The notes under the pieces: generated by a model
What the model was told of the DNA's origin: nothing
The model's input: the letters and a program-made list of their open reading frames with translations, nothing else
Databases searched by the model: none
Part shown: piece after piece, positions 1 through 5,628 of the stretch
Layout of the letters: every line of letters starts with the position of its first letter
Numbering within the stretch: position 1 is the first letter of the stretch
DNA from: Oscillospiraceae bacterium
GTDB lineage: Bacteria; Bacillota_A; Clostridia; Oscillospirales; Oscillospiraceae
NCBI GenBank assembly: GCA_017415945.1
Contig: JAFQDR010000167.1
Location: 1-5,628 of the forward strand
Direction of reading: 5' to 3'
Length of the DNA: 5,628 nt
Program-made: the position numbers and the translations under genes

Positions 1-2
1 AG

Positions 3-1412
3 TTCGGCGGTAAGCTGTATCTGGAATTTGGCGGCAAGCTGTTTGATGACTTCCATGCCAGCCGTGTTTTGCCCGGGTTTGAGCCCGACTCCAAGATCAA
101 AATGCTCATGGAAATGAAGGACGAGGCGGAAATCGTTGTGGTCATCAATGCCGACGACATTGAGCGCAACAAGGTGCGCGGGGACTTGGGCATTACCTAT
201 GACCTTGACACTCTGCGACTGATCGATGCCTTCCGCGGCTGCGGTCTGTATGTGGGCAGTGTGGTCATTTCCAGATACCACGGTCAGAGCTCCGCTGCGC
301 AGTTTAAGACCAAGCTGGAGCATTTGGGTCTGTCTGTGTACCTGCACTATGATATTCCCGATTATCCCTCCAATATTGAACTGATTTTGTCCGAAGACGG
401 CTTCGGGAAGAACGACTATATTCAGACCTCCCGCTCTCTGGTAGTTTTGACCGCTCCCGGCCCCGGCAGCGGTAAGATGGCTACCTGCTTGAGCCAGATT
501 TGGCACGACAATCTTCGTGGTATCAAGTCCGGCTACGCAAAGTTTGAGACCTTCCCCATTTGGAATCTGCCTTTGCAGCATCCTGTGAATCTGGCATACG
601 AGGCTGCTACCGTTGATCTGGACGACGTGAATATGATCGACCCCTTCCATTTGGAAGCCTATGGAGTCAGCACCGTTAACTACAACCGCGACGTAGAAAT
701 TTTCCCTGTTCTCAATGCTATGCTGGAAGGCATTTGGGGAAAGAGCCCCTACAATTCTCCCACGGATATGGGTGTGAATATGGTTGGTAACTGCATTTGT
801 GATGACGAGGTATGCCGTGAAGCTGCCAAGCAGGAAATCATTCGCAGATACTACAATGCCCTATGCCAGCTGCGGCAGGGGAAGGGTACCCCCAATGCCC
901 AGTACAAGCTGGAGCTGCTGATGAAGCGCTGCAACACCTCCACCGCTGACCGCAAGGTGGTTTCCGTTGCTATTGAGAAGTCCAAGGAAACAGGAGAGCC
1001 TGCGGTGGCTATGGAGCTGACTGACGGCACCATTGTTACCGGTAAGACCTCCGATCTGCTGGGTGCATCCTCTGCCTGTGTGCTGAATGCGCTGAAGGCA
1101 ATTGGGGGTATTCCCAAGCCCACACTGCTGTTCAGCCGTGATATTGTGGAGCCCATCCAGCATTTGAAGCTGGACTTTATGGGCAATAAGAATCCCAGAC
1201 TTCATACAGACGAAACTTTGATCGCTTTGGCCATCAGCTCCGTTCACGATGAAAATGCAGCGAAGGCTATGGAACAGCTCAATAAGCTCAAGGGCTGCGA
1301 AGCACATTCCACTGTGATCTTGTCTCGTGTGGACGAGAATGTGTTCCAGCATTTGGGTGTCAATATTACCTACGAACCCGTGTACCAGACCAAGAAGCTG
1401 TATCACGGCTAA
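3..1412 (+). CDS. DUF1846 / UPF0371 family conserved protein, 5' end outside window
   Basis: The reading frame is open from base 3 to the TAA at 1410-1412, giving 469 visible residues. The family is usually about 495-500 residues long, so roughly 25-30 N-terminal residues are missing. The TTG at 69 is not the start: the frame upstream encodes conserved family sequence ([20 protein letters not shown], then [10 protein letters not shown]), matching my memory of DUF1846/UPF0371 proteins. A glycine-rich P-loop-like stretch, GPGSGK, is at 459-476 and is followed by a conserved region containing [28 protein letters not shown] and DPFHLEAYG. There is no signal peptide or membrane segment in the visible part, so a cytoplasmic location is inferred. 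Members have known structures, but I know of no established function and assign none. The gene ends in a strong terminator and so is probably transcribed separately from add. Confidence 0.9.
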   Translation, partial: FGGKLYLEFGGKLFDDFHASRVLPGFEPDSKIKMLMEMKDEAEIVVVINADDIERNKVRGDLGITYDLDTLRLIDAFRGCGLYVGSVVISRYHGQSSAAQFKTKLEHLGLSVYLHYDIPDYPSNIELILSEDGFGKNDYIQTSRSLVVLTAPGPGSGKMATCLSQIWHDNLRGIKSGYAKFETFPIWNLPLQHPVNLAYEAATVDLDDVNMIDPFHLEAYGVSTVNYNRDVEIFPVLNAMLEGIWGKSPYNSPTDMGVNMVGNCICDDEVCREAAKQEIIRRYYNALCQLRQGKGTPNAQYKLELLMKRCNTSTADRKVVSVAIEKSKETGEPAVAMELTDGTIVTGKTSDLLGASSACVLNALKAIGGIPKPTLLFSRDIVEPIQHLKLDFMGNKNPRLHTDETLIALAISSVHDENAAKAMEQLNKLKGCEAHSTVILSRVDENVFQHLGVNITYEPVYQTKKLYHG

Positions 1413-1413
1413 T

Positions 1414-1438
1414 AAAAACCGCCGCAAGGCGGTTTTTT
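1414..1438 (+). terminator. Intrinsic terminator after the DUF1846 gene
   Basis: A 10-bp perfect stem pairs 1414-1423 (AAAAACCGCC) with 1428-1437 (GGCGGTTTTT) around a GCAA tetraloop (GNRA class), and a run of six T closes it. It begins 1 nt after the stop codon. The matching A-tract on the 5' side could let it work in both directions, although no convergent gene is visible. Confidence 0.92.
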
Positions 1439-1440
1439 AT

Positions 1441-1469
1441 TTGACGGAATTGGAAATGTCTTGTAGGAT
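1441..1469 (+). promoter_or_regulatory. Possible SigA-type promoter for add
   Basis: TTGACG at 1441-1446 matches five of six -35 consensus bases. It is followed, after 17 nt, by TAGGAT at 1464-1469, a four-of-six -10 match. It lies directly behind a strong terminator, where add needs its own promoter. The predicted start near 1476 would leave a leader of only about 12 nt, so the assignment is tentative. Confidence 0.4.
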
Positions 1470-1474
1470 AGAGT

Positions 1475-1483
1475 AAGAGGTGA
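1475..1483 (+). promoter_or_regulatory. Ribosome binding site for add
   Basis: AAGAGGTGA is a near-consensus Shine-Dalgarno sequence ending 4 nt before the ATG at 1488. It fixes the start so that the protein begins MKRIDLHNHLDG, as expected for adenosine deaminases. Confidence 0.8.
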
Positions 1484-1487
1484 GTAT

Positions 1488-2468
1488 ATGAAGCGAATTG
1501 ACTTACATAATCATTTGGACGGCTCCCTGCCTGTGGCAACGGTTTTGGAGTTGGCGGAGATGAGCGGCGTAGAGCTGCCTGCAAAGACTGTGGAGACACT
1601 GCGGCCTTACCTGACGGTTGAGCCCGACTGCACCAGCTTGAATGAGTATCTGGAAAAGTTTGCCATTCCCGTATCTGTACTGCAGACGGAAGCCTGTCTG
1701 GAAAAGGCCGTGTATGATACCATGAAGGATCTGGATGACCGAGGCGTTTGCTATGCGGAGCTGCGTTTTGCTCCCGGACAGCATTTGCAGCGTGGGCTGA
1801 CTCAGACGGAAGTGACCGCTGCGGCGGTGCGCGGGCTGAACAAGGCACTTGCAGAGCTGTCCATCGGCGGTCAGCTGATTCTTTGCTGTATGCGCGGTGC
1901 AGATGCCGCAGTCAATCAGGAGACCATTGATGTAACAAAGCAATTTCTCGGAAAAGGTGTTTGCTGCGCTGACCTTGCGGGTGCGGAGGCACTGTTCCCT
2001 ACGTCGGATTATCGGTCTTTGTTTGCCTATGCAGCAGAGCGGGGTGTGCCCTATGTGATCCATGCAGGGGAAGCAGACGGCCCCGACAGTATGTGGGCTG
2101 CTATTGAAATGGGTGCCAAGCGCATCGGTCACGGCATTGCGGCGGTGCGGGACGAAAAGCTGATGGATTATCTGAAGGAGCACCACATTCTTCTTGAGGT
2201 TTGCGTCACCAGTAATGTGCAGACCAAGGGTGCGGCGTCCTATGAGGAGCATCCCATTTTGCGTATGCTGGAGTACGGTATCGCCGTTACCGTTAACACG
2301 GACAACATGACCGTTTCGGGAACTGATCTCGCTCGTGAAGCGGAGCTGATTCGTTCTCGTTTGGGTATGACCGATGTACAGGAGCGGCAAATGCTGGAAA
2401 ATTCCATTTGTGCTGCATTTTTGACCGACGAAGAAAAGGCCGACCTGCGGAATATCATATTTGCATAG
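1488..2468 (+). CDS. add: Adenosine deaminase
   Basis: This 326-residue protein belongs to the metal-dependent adenosine/AMP deaminase family (amidohydrolase TIM barrel), which hydrolyses adenosine or deoxyadenosine to inosine or deoxyinosine plus ammonia in cytoplasmic purine salvage. All the active-site landmarks are visible in order. The zinc-binding HNH appears in DLHNHLDGSL (His7, His9). HAGE follows at 192-195 with the proton-donor Glu195 and a His. RIGHG carries His215, CVTSNVQT lies at 239-246, and NTDN at 270-273 supplies the Zn-ligand Asp272. The length is normal for bacterial enzymes (about 330-350). The second Asp of the classical TDD motif is Asn here (Asn273). I recall the TDN form in other Gram-positive members, so activity on adenosine remains likely. 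A related specificity within the family cannot be excluded. The gene appears monocistronic, with terminators on both sides. Confidence 0.93.
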   Translation: MKRIDLHNHLDGSLPVATVLELAEMSGVELPAKTVETLRPYLTVEPDCTSLNEYLEKFAIPVSVLQTEACLEKAVYDTMKDLDDRGVCYAELRFAPGQHLQRGLTQTEVTAAAVRGLNKALAELSIGGQLILCCMRGADAAVNQETIDVTKQFLGKGVCCADLAGAEALFPTSDYRSLFAYAAERGVPYVIHAGEADGPDSMWAAIEMGAKRIGHGIAAVRDEKLMDYLKEHHILLEVCVTSNVQTKGAASYEEHPILRMLEYGIAVTVNTDNMTVSGTDLAREAELIRSRLGMTDVQERQMLENSICAAFLTDEEKADLRNIIFA

Positions 2469-2473
2469 TATAT

Positions 2474-2510
2474 ATCGGACTGTGGTATTGTACGCAGTCC
2501 GATGTGTTTT
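2474..2510 (+). terminator. Intrinsic terminator after add
   Basis: A 9-bp stem pairs 2474-2482 (ATCGGACTG) with 2495-2503 (CAGTCCGAT). Two further inner pairs are possible around an 8-nt loop. The stem is followed by GTGTTTT. The T-tract is short, so termination may be weaker than at 1414-1438. It isolates add from the promoter downstream. Confidence 0.78.
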
Positions 2511-2545
2511 ATATAAATACAATAGAATTTTTCTGAGAAACTGTC

Positions 2546-2573
2546 TTGACATTTGCGTGTGGATGGCTATAAT
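2546..2573 (+). promoter_or_regulatory. Consensus SigA promoter of the T-box/trpXYZ operon
   Basis: TTGACA at 2546-2551 and TATAAT at 2568-2573 are both perfect consensus hexamers, separated by 16 nt. The upstream region 2511-2534 is AT-rich. The predicted start is near 2580, just ahead of the T-box leader. Such a strong promoter fits control at the level of transcript elongation, not initiation. Confidence 0.9.
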
Positions 2574-2680
2574 GTAAACATAACTTCATCAACCAAACCG
2601 ATGATGCGGAAGTAAAGCCGTAAGCGCGCACACAGAGAGCATGGGTGGCTGAGAACCATGTTGAAAGCGGGACGGCATAA

Positions 2681-2683
2681 TGG
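2681..2683 (+). promoter_or_regulatory. T-box specifier codon UGG (Trp)
   Basis: UGG sits on the 3' side of the specifier loop, preceded by AUAA and followed by one purine (G2684) before the CCGC strand of the lower stem. This is the normal register for T-box specifiers. Other registers in the same loop (AUA, AAU, AUG, GGG) would break that spacing. The downstream trpXYZ-type importer supports the Trp reading independently. Confidence 0.87.
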
Positions 2684-2793
2684 GCCGCTGAGGGAAGGGC
2701 GAAAGCTCTGCAAGCAGAGTAGCCGGACCGTATGTCTGCGTTAAAGACGGGGGTGTGATAGCACCCTGCTGAGTGCACGGGGTGACCCGTGAA

Positions 2794-2831
2794 AAAAGGT
2801 GGTACCGCAGAATTTCCAGTTCTGTCCTTTT
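2794..2831 (+). promoter_or_regulatory. T-box antiterminator helix
   Basis: Helix A1 pairs AAAAGG 2794-2799 with CCTTTT 2826-2831. A 7-nt bulge, TGGTACC (2800-2806), follows, and helix A2 pairs GCAGAA 2807-2812 with TTCTGT 2820-2825 (one G-U pair). This is the canonical antiterminator with the UGGN bulge that binds the tRNA acceptor end. The bulge base facing the discriminator is U2803. The 3' strands overlap the terminator stem, so only one structure can form at a time. Confidence 0.92.
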
Positions 2832-2853
2832 AGAGGGACAGGGCTGTTTTTTT
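2817..2853 (+). terminator. T-box-controlled terminator in the trpXYZ leader
   Basis: The stem pairs 2817-2828 with 2835-2846, including a strong CTGTCC/GGACAG core and two G-U pairs, around a 6-nt loop. Seven T residues (2847-2853) follow. Its 5' arm is the same sequence as the 3' arm of the antiterminator, so it forms when charged tRNA-Trp is abundant and stops transcription before trpX. Confidence 0.93.
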
Positions 2854-2911
2854 ATACGTACCACGGCCGATTACTCTCACGATCAAACACATAGAAAGTG
2901 AGGAACAAGAA

Positions 2912-3970
2912 ATGAAAAAGATGAAGAAGTTGTTTGCAATGATGATGGCGATGGTTATGGTGCTCTCCTTTGCTGCCTGCGGCGGAGACAGTGACAATGC
3001 CGATGCGGGACACGCTGACGGTGCTGTGACTGTGAAGGTTGGCATTATCCAGTACATGGACCATGCATCTCTCAATCAGATCGTAGAAAATATTCAGAAG
3101 CGTCTGGATGAACGGGGCGCAGAGCTGGATATTCACTTTGAATACGATAAGTATTACCAGAATGGTCAGGGTGACCCCAGTGTGATCAACCAGTGCATTG
3201 CGGATGTTATTGCCGACGAAGTGGACTTTATCATCCCCGTGGCCACTCCCGTAGCCATTGCTGCCCAGACCGCAACGGAAGATCTGGATATTCCTGTAGT
3301 CTTCTCCGCAGTTTCCGACCCTGTGGGTGCAGGTCTGGTGGAATCTCTGGATGCCCCCGGCGGTAATATCACCGGCACCAGCGACTATCTGGACACCAAT
3401 GCCATTATGAATCTGCTGTTTGCAGCCGATCCCGACTGCGACTGCGTTGGTCTGCTGTATGATGCGGGGCAGGATAATTCCACCGCTGCCATTGCTGCCG
3501 CTAAGGAATATCTGGATGCCAAGGGAATCACCGTTGTAGAAAAGCTGGCATCCACCACCGACGAGGCTCTGCTGGCTGCGGAAGCTCTGGTGGCTGCAGG
3601 TGTAGATGCGGTCTTTACGCCCACGGACAATACCATTATGAAAGCGGAGCTGACCATTTACGAAACCTTCATTGAGGCGGGCGTTCCCCATTACGGCGGT
3701 GCCGACTCCTTCGCACTGAACGGTGCCTTCTGCAGCTATGGTGTGGACTACACCAATTTGGGTGTTATGACCGCGGATATGGTAGTTGATATGGTCATCA
3801 ATAACCGCAGCGCAGGGGAAACTCCCGTTATGACCTTCGACAGCGGCATTGCTACCGTGAATACCGAGACCTGTGAAGCGCTGGGCTATGATTTTGCACA
3901 GATCTCCGAAGTGTTTGCACCCTTGTGCACAGCACTGGATGAGGTTGTGACCGCAGAAAATTTTGAATAA
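2912..3970 (+). CDS. trpX: ABC importer substrate-binding lipoprotein, probable tryptophan (TrpX)
   Basis: This 352-residue exported protein probably captures tryptophan or a related compound outside the membrane and passes it to TrpY/TrpZ. It starts with a lysine-rich, hydrophobic signal peptide (residues 1-22) and a lipobox ending FAAC, so Cys23 should be lipid-modified and anchor the protein. An acidic, glycine-containing linker follows. From about residue 40 to the end it resembles the ABC_sub_bind family (COG2984 type), with the hallmark IPVVFSAVSDPVGAGLV at 127-143. The length is normal. The start has a GTGAGGAA ribosome binding site at 2899-2905, 6 nt upstream. The family does not define the ligand, so the Trp assignment rests on the UGG T-box directly upstream and on the known trpXYZ arrangement. 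The protein contains no Trp residue. A related aromatic ligand remains possible. Confidence 0.9.
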   Translation: MKKMKKLFAMMMAMVMVLSFAACGGDSDNADAGHADGAVTVKVGIIQYMDHASLNQIVENIQKRLDERGAELDIHFEYDKYYQNGQGDPSVINQCIADVIADEVDFIIPVATPVAIAAQTATEDLDIPVVFSAVSDPVGAGLVESLDAPGGNITGTSDYLDTNAIMNLLFAADPDCDCVGLLYDAGQDNSTAAIAAAKEYLDAKGITVVEKLASTTDEALLAAEALVAAGVDAVFTPTDNTIMKAELTIYETFIEAGVPHYGGADSFALNGAFCSYGVDYTNLGVMTADMVVDMVINNRSAGETPVMTFDSGIATVNTETCEALGYDFAQISEVFAPLCTALDEVVTAENFE

Positions 3971-4000
3971 TAAAAAGGGGATGTATACATCCCCTTTTTA
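3971..4000 (+). terminator. Perfect 30-bp palindrome between trpX and trpY, likely partial terminator/mRNA stabiliser
   Basis: The sequence is its own exact reverse complement over 30 bases: five A, four G, a self-complementary ATGTATACAT core, four C and five T, with T and A at the outer ends. As RNA it forms a long stem with a TATA loop and a T5 tail, starting right after the trpX stop. Inside an operon it probably lowers readthrough to trpY or protects the trpX mRNA 3' end, giving more binding protein than permease. A protein-binding operator is a less likely alternative. Confidence 0.8.
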
Positions 4001-4010
4001 AAACGGTTTG

Positions 4011-4016
4011 AAAGGA
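4011..4016 (+). promoter_or_regulatory. Ribosome binding site that fixes the trpY start
   Basis: AAAGGA lies 6 nt before the ATG at 4023. It falls inside the sequence that a TTG start at 4008 would translate, so the ATG is the better start. The site lies outside the preceding hairpin and should be accessible. Confidence 0.75.
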
Positions 4017-4022
4017 ATTATT

Positions 4023-4967
4023 ATGGAAATTCTCACTTTGGGAACATTACAGACTGCTCTGGAGCTGGGCTTTATTTACTCCCTCGTTGCCCTTGCTCTG
4101 TTTTTGAGCTATTCCATGCTGAATGTTTGTGACCTGTCTACGGACGGCTGTTTTGTATTAGGCTGTGCGGTCGGTGCCATGGTTGCACTGGCGGGACATC
4201 CCATTCTTGCGATTTTTGCCGCTATGGGCGCAGGTGTGCTTAGCGGTTTTGTGACTGCTCAGCTGCAGACTCGCTTCGGCGTGCCCAGTATCCTTGCGGG
4301 TATTATTGTGACAACAGGACTGTATTCAGTGAATATTTTCATTATGGACAATAAGTCCATCATCAATCTTGTTAAGACCGATACCGTATATACCATGATG
4401 AAGGATGCATTGGAACACACCCCCTTTGGGGAATACTATAAGCTGATCGTCGGTCTGCTGTTTGCGGCGGCTGCGGCTGTACTGCTGATTTTATTCCTGC
4501 ATACCAGACTCGGTTTGTCTGTTCGTGCAACGGGGGATAATGTAGACATGGTTCGGGCCTCCTCCATTAACCCCAACAACATTATCACCATTGGTCTTTG
4601 TGCAGCCAACTCTTTGACCGCCCTTGCGGGCTGCCTGCTGGGTGAGTACCAGAAATCCTGCGATATCAACGGTGGATCCGGCATGGTCACCATTGCTCTG
4701 GCATCTCTTATCATTGGTGAGACCCTGTCTCGCGGTAAAGCGGGGATCCCCGGTCGTGTGGTGTTGGTCATTGTAGGCTCCTGCCTGTATCGAGTGATCG
4801 TTGCCATTGCTATGCGCTTGGATATGCCTGCTTCTGCACTGAAGCTGGTTTCCGCGCTGATCGTTGCAGTCGCCATTGCGGCACCCTATATGAAGCAGCA
4901 GATGGCTGCTATGAAAATGAAAAAAGCGGCTATGGCCATGGAAGAAGGGGAGGATGCACTATGCTGA
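4023..4967 (+). CDS. trpY: ABC importer permease, probable tryptophan (TrpY)
   Basis: This 314-residue integral membrane protein would form the translocation path, probably as a homodimer since no second permease gene is seen in the window. It resembles the BPD_transp_2 permeases (COG4120 type). About eight or nine hydrophobic segments are visible, roughly at residues 12-31, 43-57, 60-82, 88-108, 141-159, 187-206, 222-237, 248-266 and 275-292. The segment TRLGLSVRATGDN (161-173) followed by VRASSIN is the expected cytoplasmic loop that couples to the ATPase. The C-terminal tail is hydrophilic and rich in Lys, Met and Glu. An in-frame TTG at 4008 would add five residues, but the ribosome binding site favours ATG 4023. 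It overlaps trpZ by 7 nt, which suggests translational coupling. It contains no Trp. Ligand specificity is inferred from the T-box leader. Confidence 0.9.
   Translation: MEILTLGTLQTALELGFIYSLVALALFLSYSMLNVCDLSTDGCFVLGCAVGAMVALAGHPILAIFAAMGAGVLSGFVTAQLQTRFGVPSILAGIIVTTGLYSVNIFIMDNKSIINLVKTDTVYTMMKDALEHTPFGEYYKLIVGLLFAAAAAVLLILFLHTRLGLSVRATGDNVDMVRASSINPNNIITIGLCAANSLTALAGCLLGEYQKSCDINGGSGMVTIALASLIIGETLSRGKAGIPGRVVLVIVGSCLYRVIVAIAMRLDMPASALKLVSALIVAVAIAAPYMKQQMAAMKMKKAAMAMEEGEDALC
4946..4954 (+). promoter_or_regulatory. Ribosome binding site for trpZ inside trpY
   Basis: AGGGGAGGA lies within the last codons of trpY, 6 nt before the trpZ ATG at 4961. It supports this start despite the overlap, and with the 7-nt ATGCTGA overlap it allows coupled translation of permease and ATPase. 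Confidence 0.8.
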
Positions 4968-5628
4968 CACTGAAAAACATCAGAAAAACATTCAACCCCG
5001 GTACGGTCAATGAAAAGCACGCTTTGAACGGCTTGAACCTGCATTTGGACAGCGGTGAATTTGTGACAGTCATTGGTTCCAACGGGGCAGGGAAGTCCAC
5101 CATGTTTAATGCGGTCTGCGGCTCCTTTGTGCCCGATTCCGGTGCGATTTTTCTGGATGGCAAGAACATTACCTATATGCCCGAACATAAGCGTGCCAGT
5201 GTGATTGGCCGTGTATTTCAGGATCCCATGAAAGGGACTGCGCCCAATATGACCATTGAGGAAAATTTGGCTCTGGCTTATGCCAAGGGCACAAGAGGTC
5301 CTCTGGCGTTTGCGCTGAATAGAAAGGAAAAGGAATTTCTCCGTGACCGTGTAGCGGAGTTTGGCATGGGCTTGGAAGACCGCATGAAGACCAAGGTAGG
5401 TCTGCTGTCCGGGGGACAGCGTCAGGTGGTCACATTGTTGATGTGCACCATTGTTCCTCCCAAGCTGCTGCTTTTGGATGAACACACCGCTGCTCTTGAC
5501 CCTGCTACCGCACAGAAGGTCATGGAAATCACCGATATGCTGGTAGAACGACATCATCTGACTACCATGATGATCACCCACAACATGAGCGCGGCACTGA
5601 CCCAAGGCACCAGAACCATCATGATGGA
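4961..5628 (+). CDS. trpZ: ABC importer ATPase, probable tryptophan (TrpZ), 3' end outside window
   Basis: The frame is open to the window edge, giving 222 complete codons of an expected ~255-260. The protein would be the cytoplasmic ATP-hydrolysing subunit that powers uptake through TrpY. All nucleotide-binding motifs are intact. They are Walker A GSNGAGKST (39-47), the Q-loop Gln87 in VFQDP, the ABC signature LSGGQ (149-153), Walker B LLLLDE (169-174) with the catalytic Glu174, the D-loop AALD (177-180), and the H-loop His207 in MITHN. The N-terminus (LKNIRKTFNPGTVNEKHALNGLNL) is typical of COG1101-type ATPases, the usual partner of COG2984/COG4120 proteins. The ATG at 4961 has a strong ribosome binding site inside trpY. 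No Trp occurs in the visible part. Only the C-terminal ~35 residues are unseen. Confidence 0.92.
   Translation, partial: MLTLKNIRKTFNPGTVNEKHALNGLNLHLDSGEFVTVIGSNGAGKSTMFNAVCGSFVPDSGAIFLDGKNITYMPEHKRASVIGRVFQDPMKGTAPNMTIEENLALAYAKGTRGPLAFALNRKEKEFLRDRVAEFGMGLEDRMKTKVGLLSGGQRQVVTLLMCTIVPPKLLLLDEHTAALDPATAQKVMEITDMLVERHHLTTMMITHNMSAALTQGTRTIMM

Larger units (their letters stand above)
2590..2853 (+). promoter_or_regulatory. T-box riboswitch, tryptophan-specific (UGG specifier)
   Basis: This leader RNA should sense uncharged tRNA-Trp and permit transcription of the downstream importer. Stem I has a GA/kink-turn-like base (GATGA 2600-2604 facing TGA 2689-2691), a lower stem GCGG 2606-2609 with CCGC 2685-2688, and an upper stem 2617-2621 with 2672-2676. 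The specifier loop lies between these stems, with AAGUAAA on the 5' side (AGUA motif) and AUAAUGGG on the 3' side. The distal arm carries AGAGAG 2634-2639 and a CATGG/CCATG hairpin (2640-2644/2656-2660) with the conserved GGCTGA loop. Stem II (2698-2724) shows GAAA facing AGTA, a loop-E-like motif, and a pseudoknot region follows it. Two further hairpins are 2751-2766 and 2776-2791, the latter with a GTGA loop. The T-box core is GGTGGTACCGC at 2798-2808. These are hand-derived pairings. Confidence 0.96.

Noticed and set aside
69..71. TTG as the start of the DUF1846 gene
   Set aside because: The frame stays open to the window edge and encodes conserved family residues upstream, so the true start is outside the window.
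1503..2552. Long minus-strand open frame (349 codons) opposite add
   Set aside because: It lies antisense to a gene with complete adenosine deaminase motifs, its translation looks like no protein family (many His, Arg, Cys and Gln), and it runs through the add terminator.
2677..2684. Other codon registers in the specifier loop (AUA, AAU, AUG, GGG)
   Set aside because: Only UGG leaves a single purine before the lower stem, and only Trp fits the transporter family downstream.
2509..2864. Minus-strand open frames across the intergenic region
   Set aside because: They fall on the T-box leader, whose RNA structure fully explains the sequence, and their translations look non-protein-like.
2852..3691. 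Minus-strand open frame (279 codons) opposite trpX
   Set aside because: It is a shadow of trpX with no recognisable motifs. The + strand encodes a complete signal peptide, lipobox and binding-protein domain.
3971..4000. Palindrome as a mobile-element end, attachment site or repressor operator
   Set aside because: There is no target duplication, recombinase or regulator gene nearby, and the A5/G4-C4/T5 layout right after a stop codon is that of a terminator-like hairpin.
4008..4010. TTG as the start of trpY
   Set aside because: The AAAGGA ribosome binding site lies downstream of it and is well spaced for the ATG at 4023.
4886..5605. Minus-strand open frame (239 codons) opposite the end of trpY and trpZ
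   Set aside because: The + strand here carries all ABC ATPase motifs in order, so the antisense frame is incidental.

Overview
The window looks like chromosomal DNA from a low-to-mid GC Gram-positive bacterium, most likely a gut-type member of the Clostridia (Oscillospiraceae or Lachnospiraceae-like). The grounds are a T-box leader, strong Shine-Dalgarno sites, near-consensus SigA promoters, A-tract/T-tract intrinsic terminators, and gene families typical of Firmicutes. The exact taxon cannot be read from the sequence. All genes lie on the + strand.

Layout: (1) 1-1412, a DUF1846/UPF0371 conserved protein whose first ~25-30 codons lie outside the window, closed by a GCAA-loop terminator at 1414-1438. 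(2) 1488-2468, adenosine deaminase (add), with its own possible promoter and a terminator at 2474-2510. (3) 2546-2853, a consensus promoter (TTGACA, 16-nt spacer, TATAAT) followed by a complete T-box riboswitch. Its specifier loop reads UGG (Trp), and its antiterminator and terminator helices are mutually exclusive. (4) 2912-5628, an ABC importer operon: substrate-binding lipoprotein (trpX), permease (trpY) and ATPase (trpZ, running off the window). A perfect 30-bp palindrome sits between trpX and trpY, and trpY and trpZ overlap by 7 nt.

How it works together: when uncharged tRNA-Trp accumulates, it should pair with the UGG specifier and with the UGGU antiterminator bulge. Transcription then reads through and the importer is made. 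TrpX would capture the ligand outside the membrane, TrpY would form the channel, and TrpZ would power it. The leader is the main evidence that the cargo is tryptophan or a close precursor or analogue. The protein families alone (COG2984/COG4120/COG1101 type) do not fix the ligand. In agreement, the 888 visible residues of TrpX, TrpY and TrpZ contain no tryptophan.

Novelty: T-box-controlled trpXYZ importers are already known from comparative genomics of Firmicutes, so this is a clear example of a known arrangement and not a new system. The details most worth a second look are the absence of Trp from the importer proteins, the intra-operon palindrome, and the U (not C) at the position facing the tRNA discriminator base.
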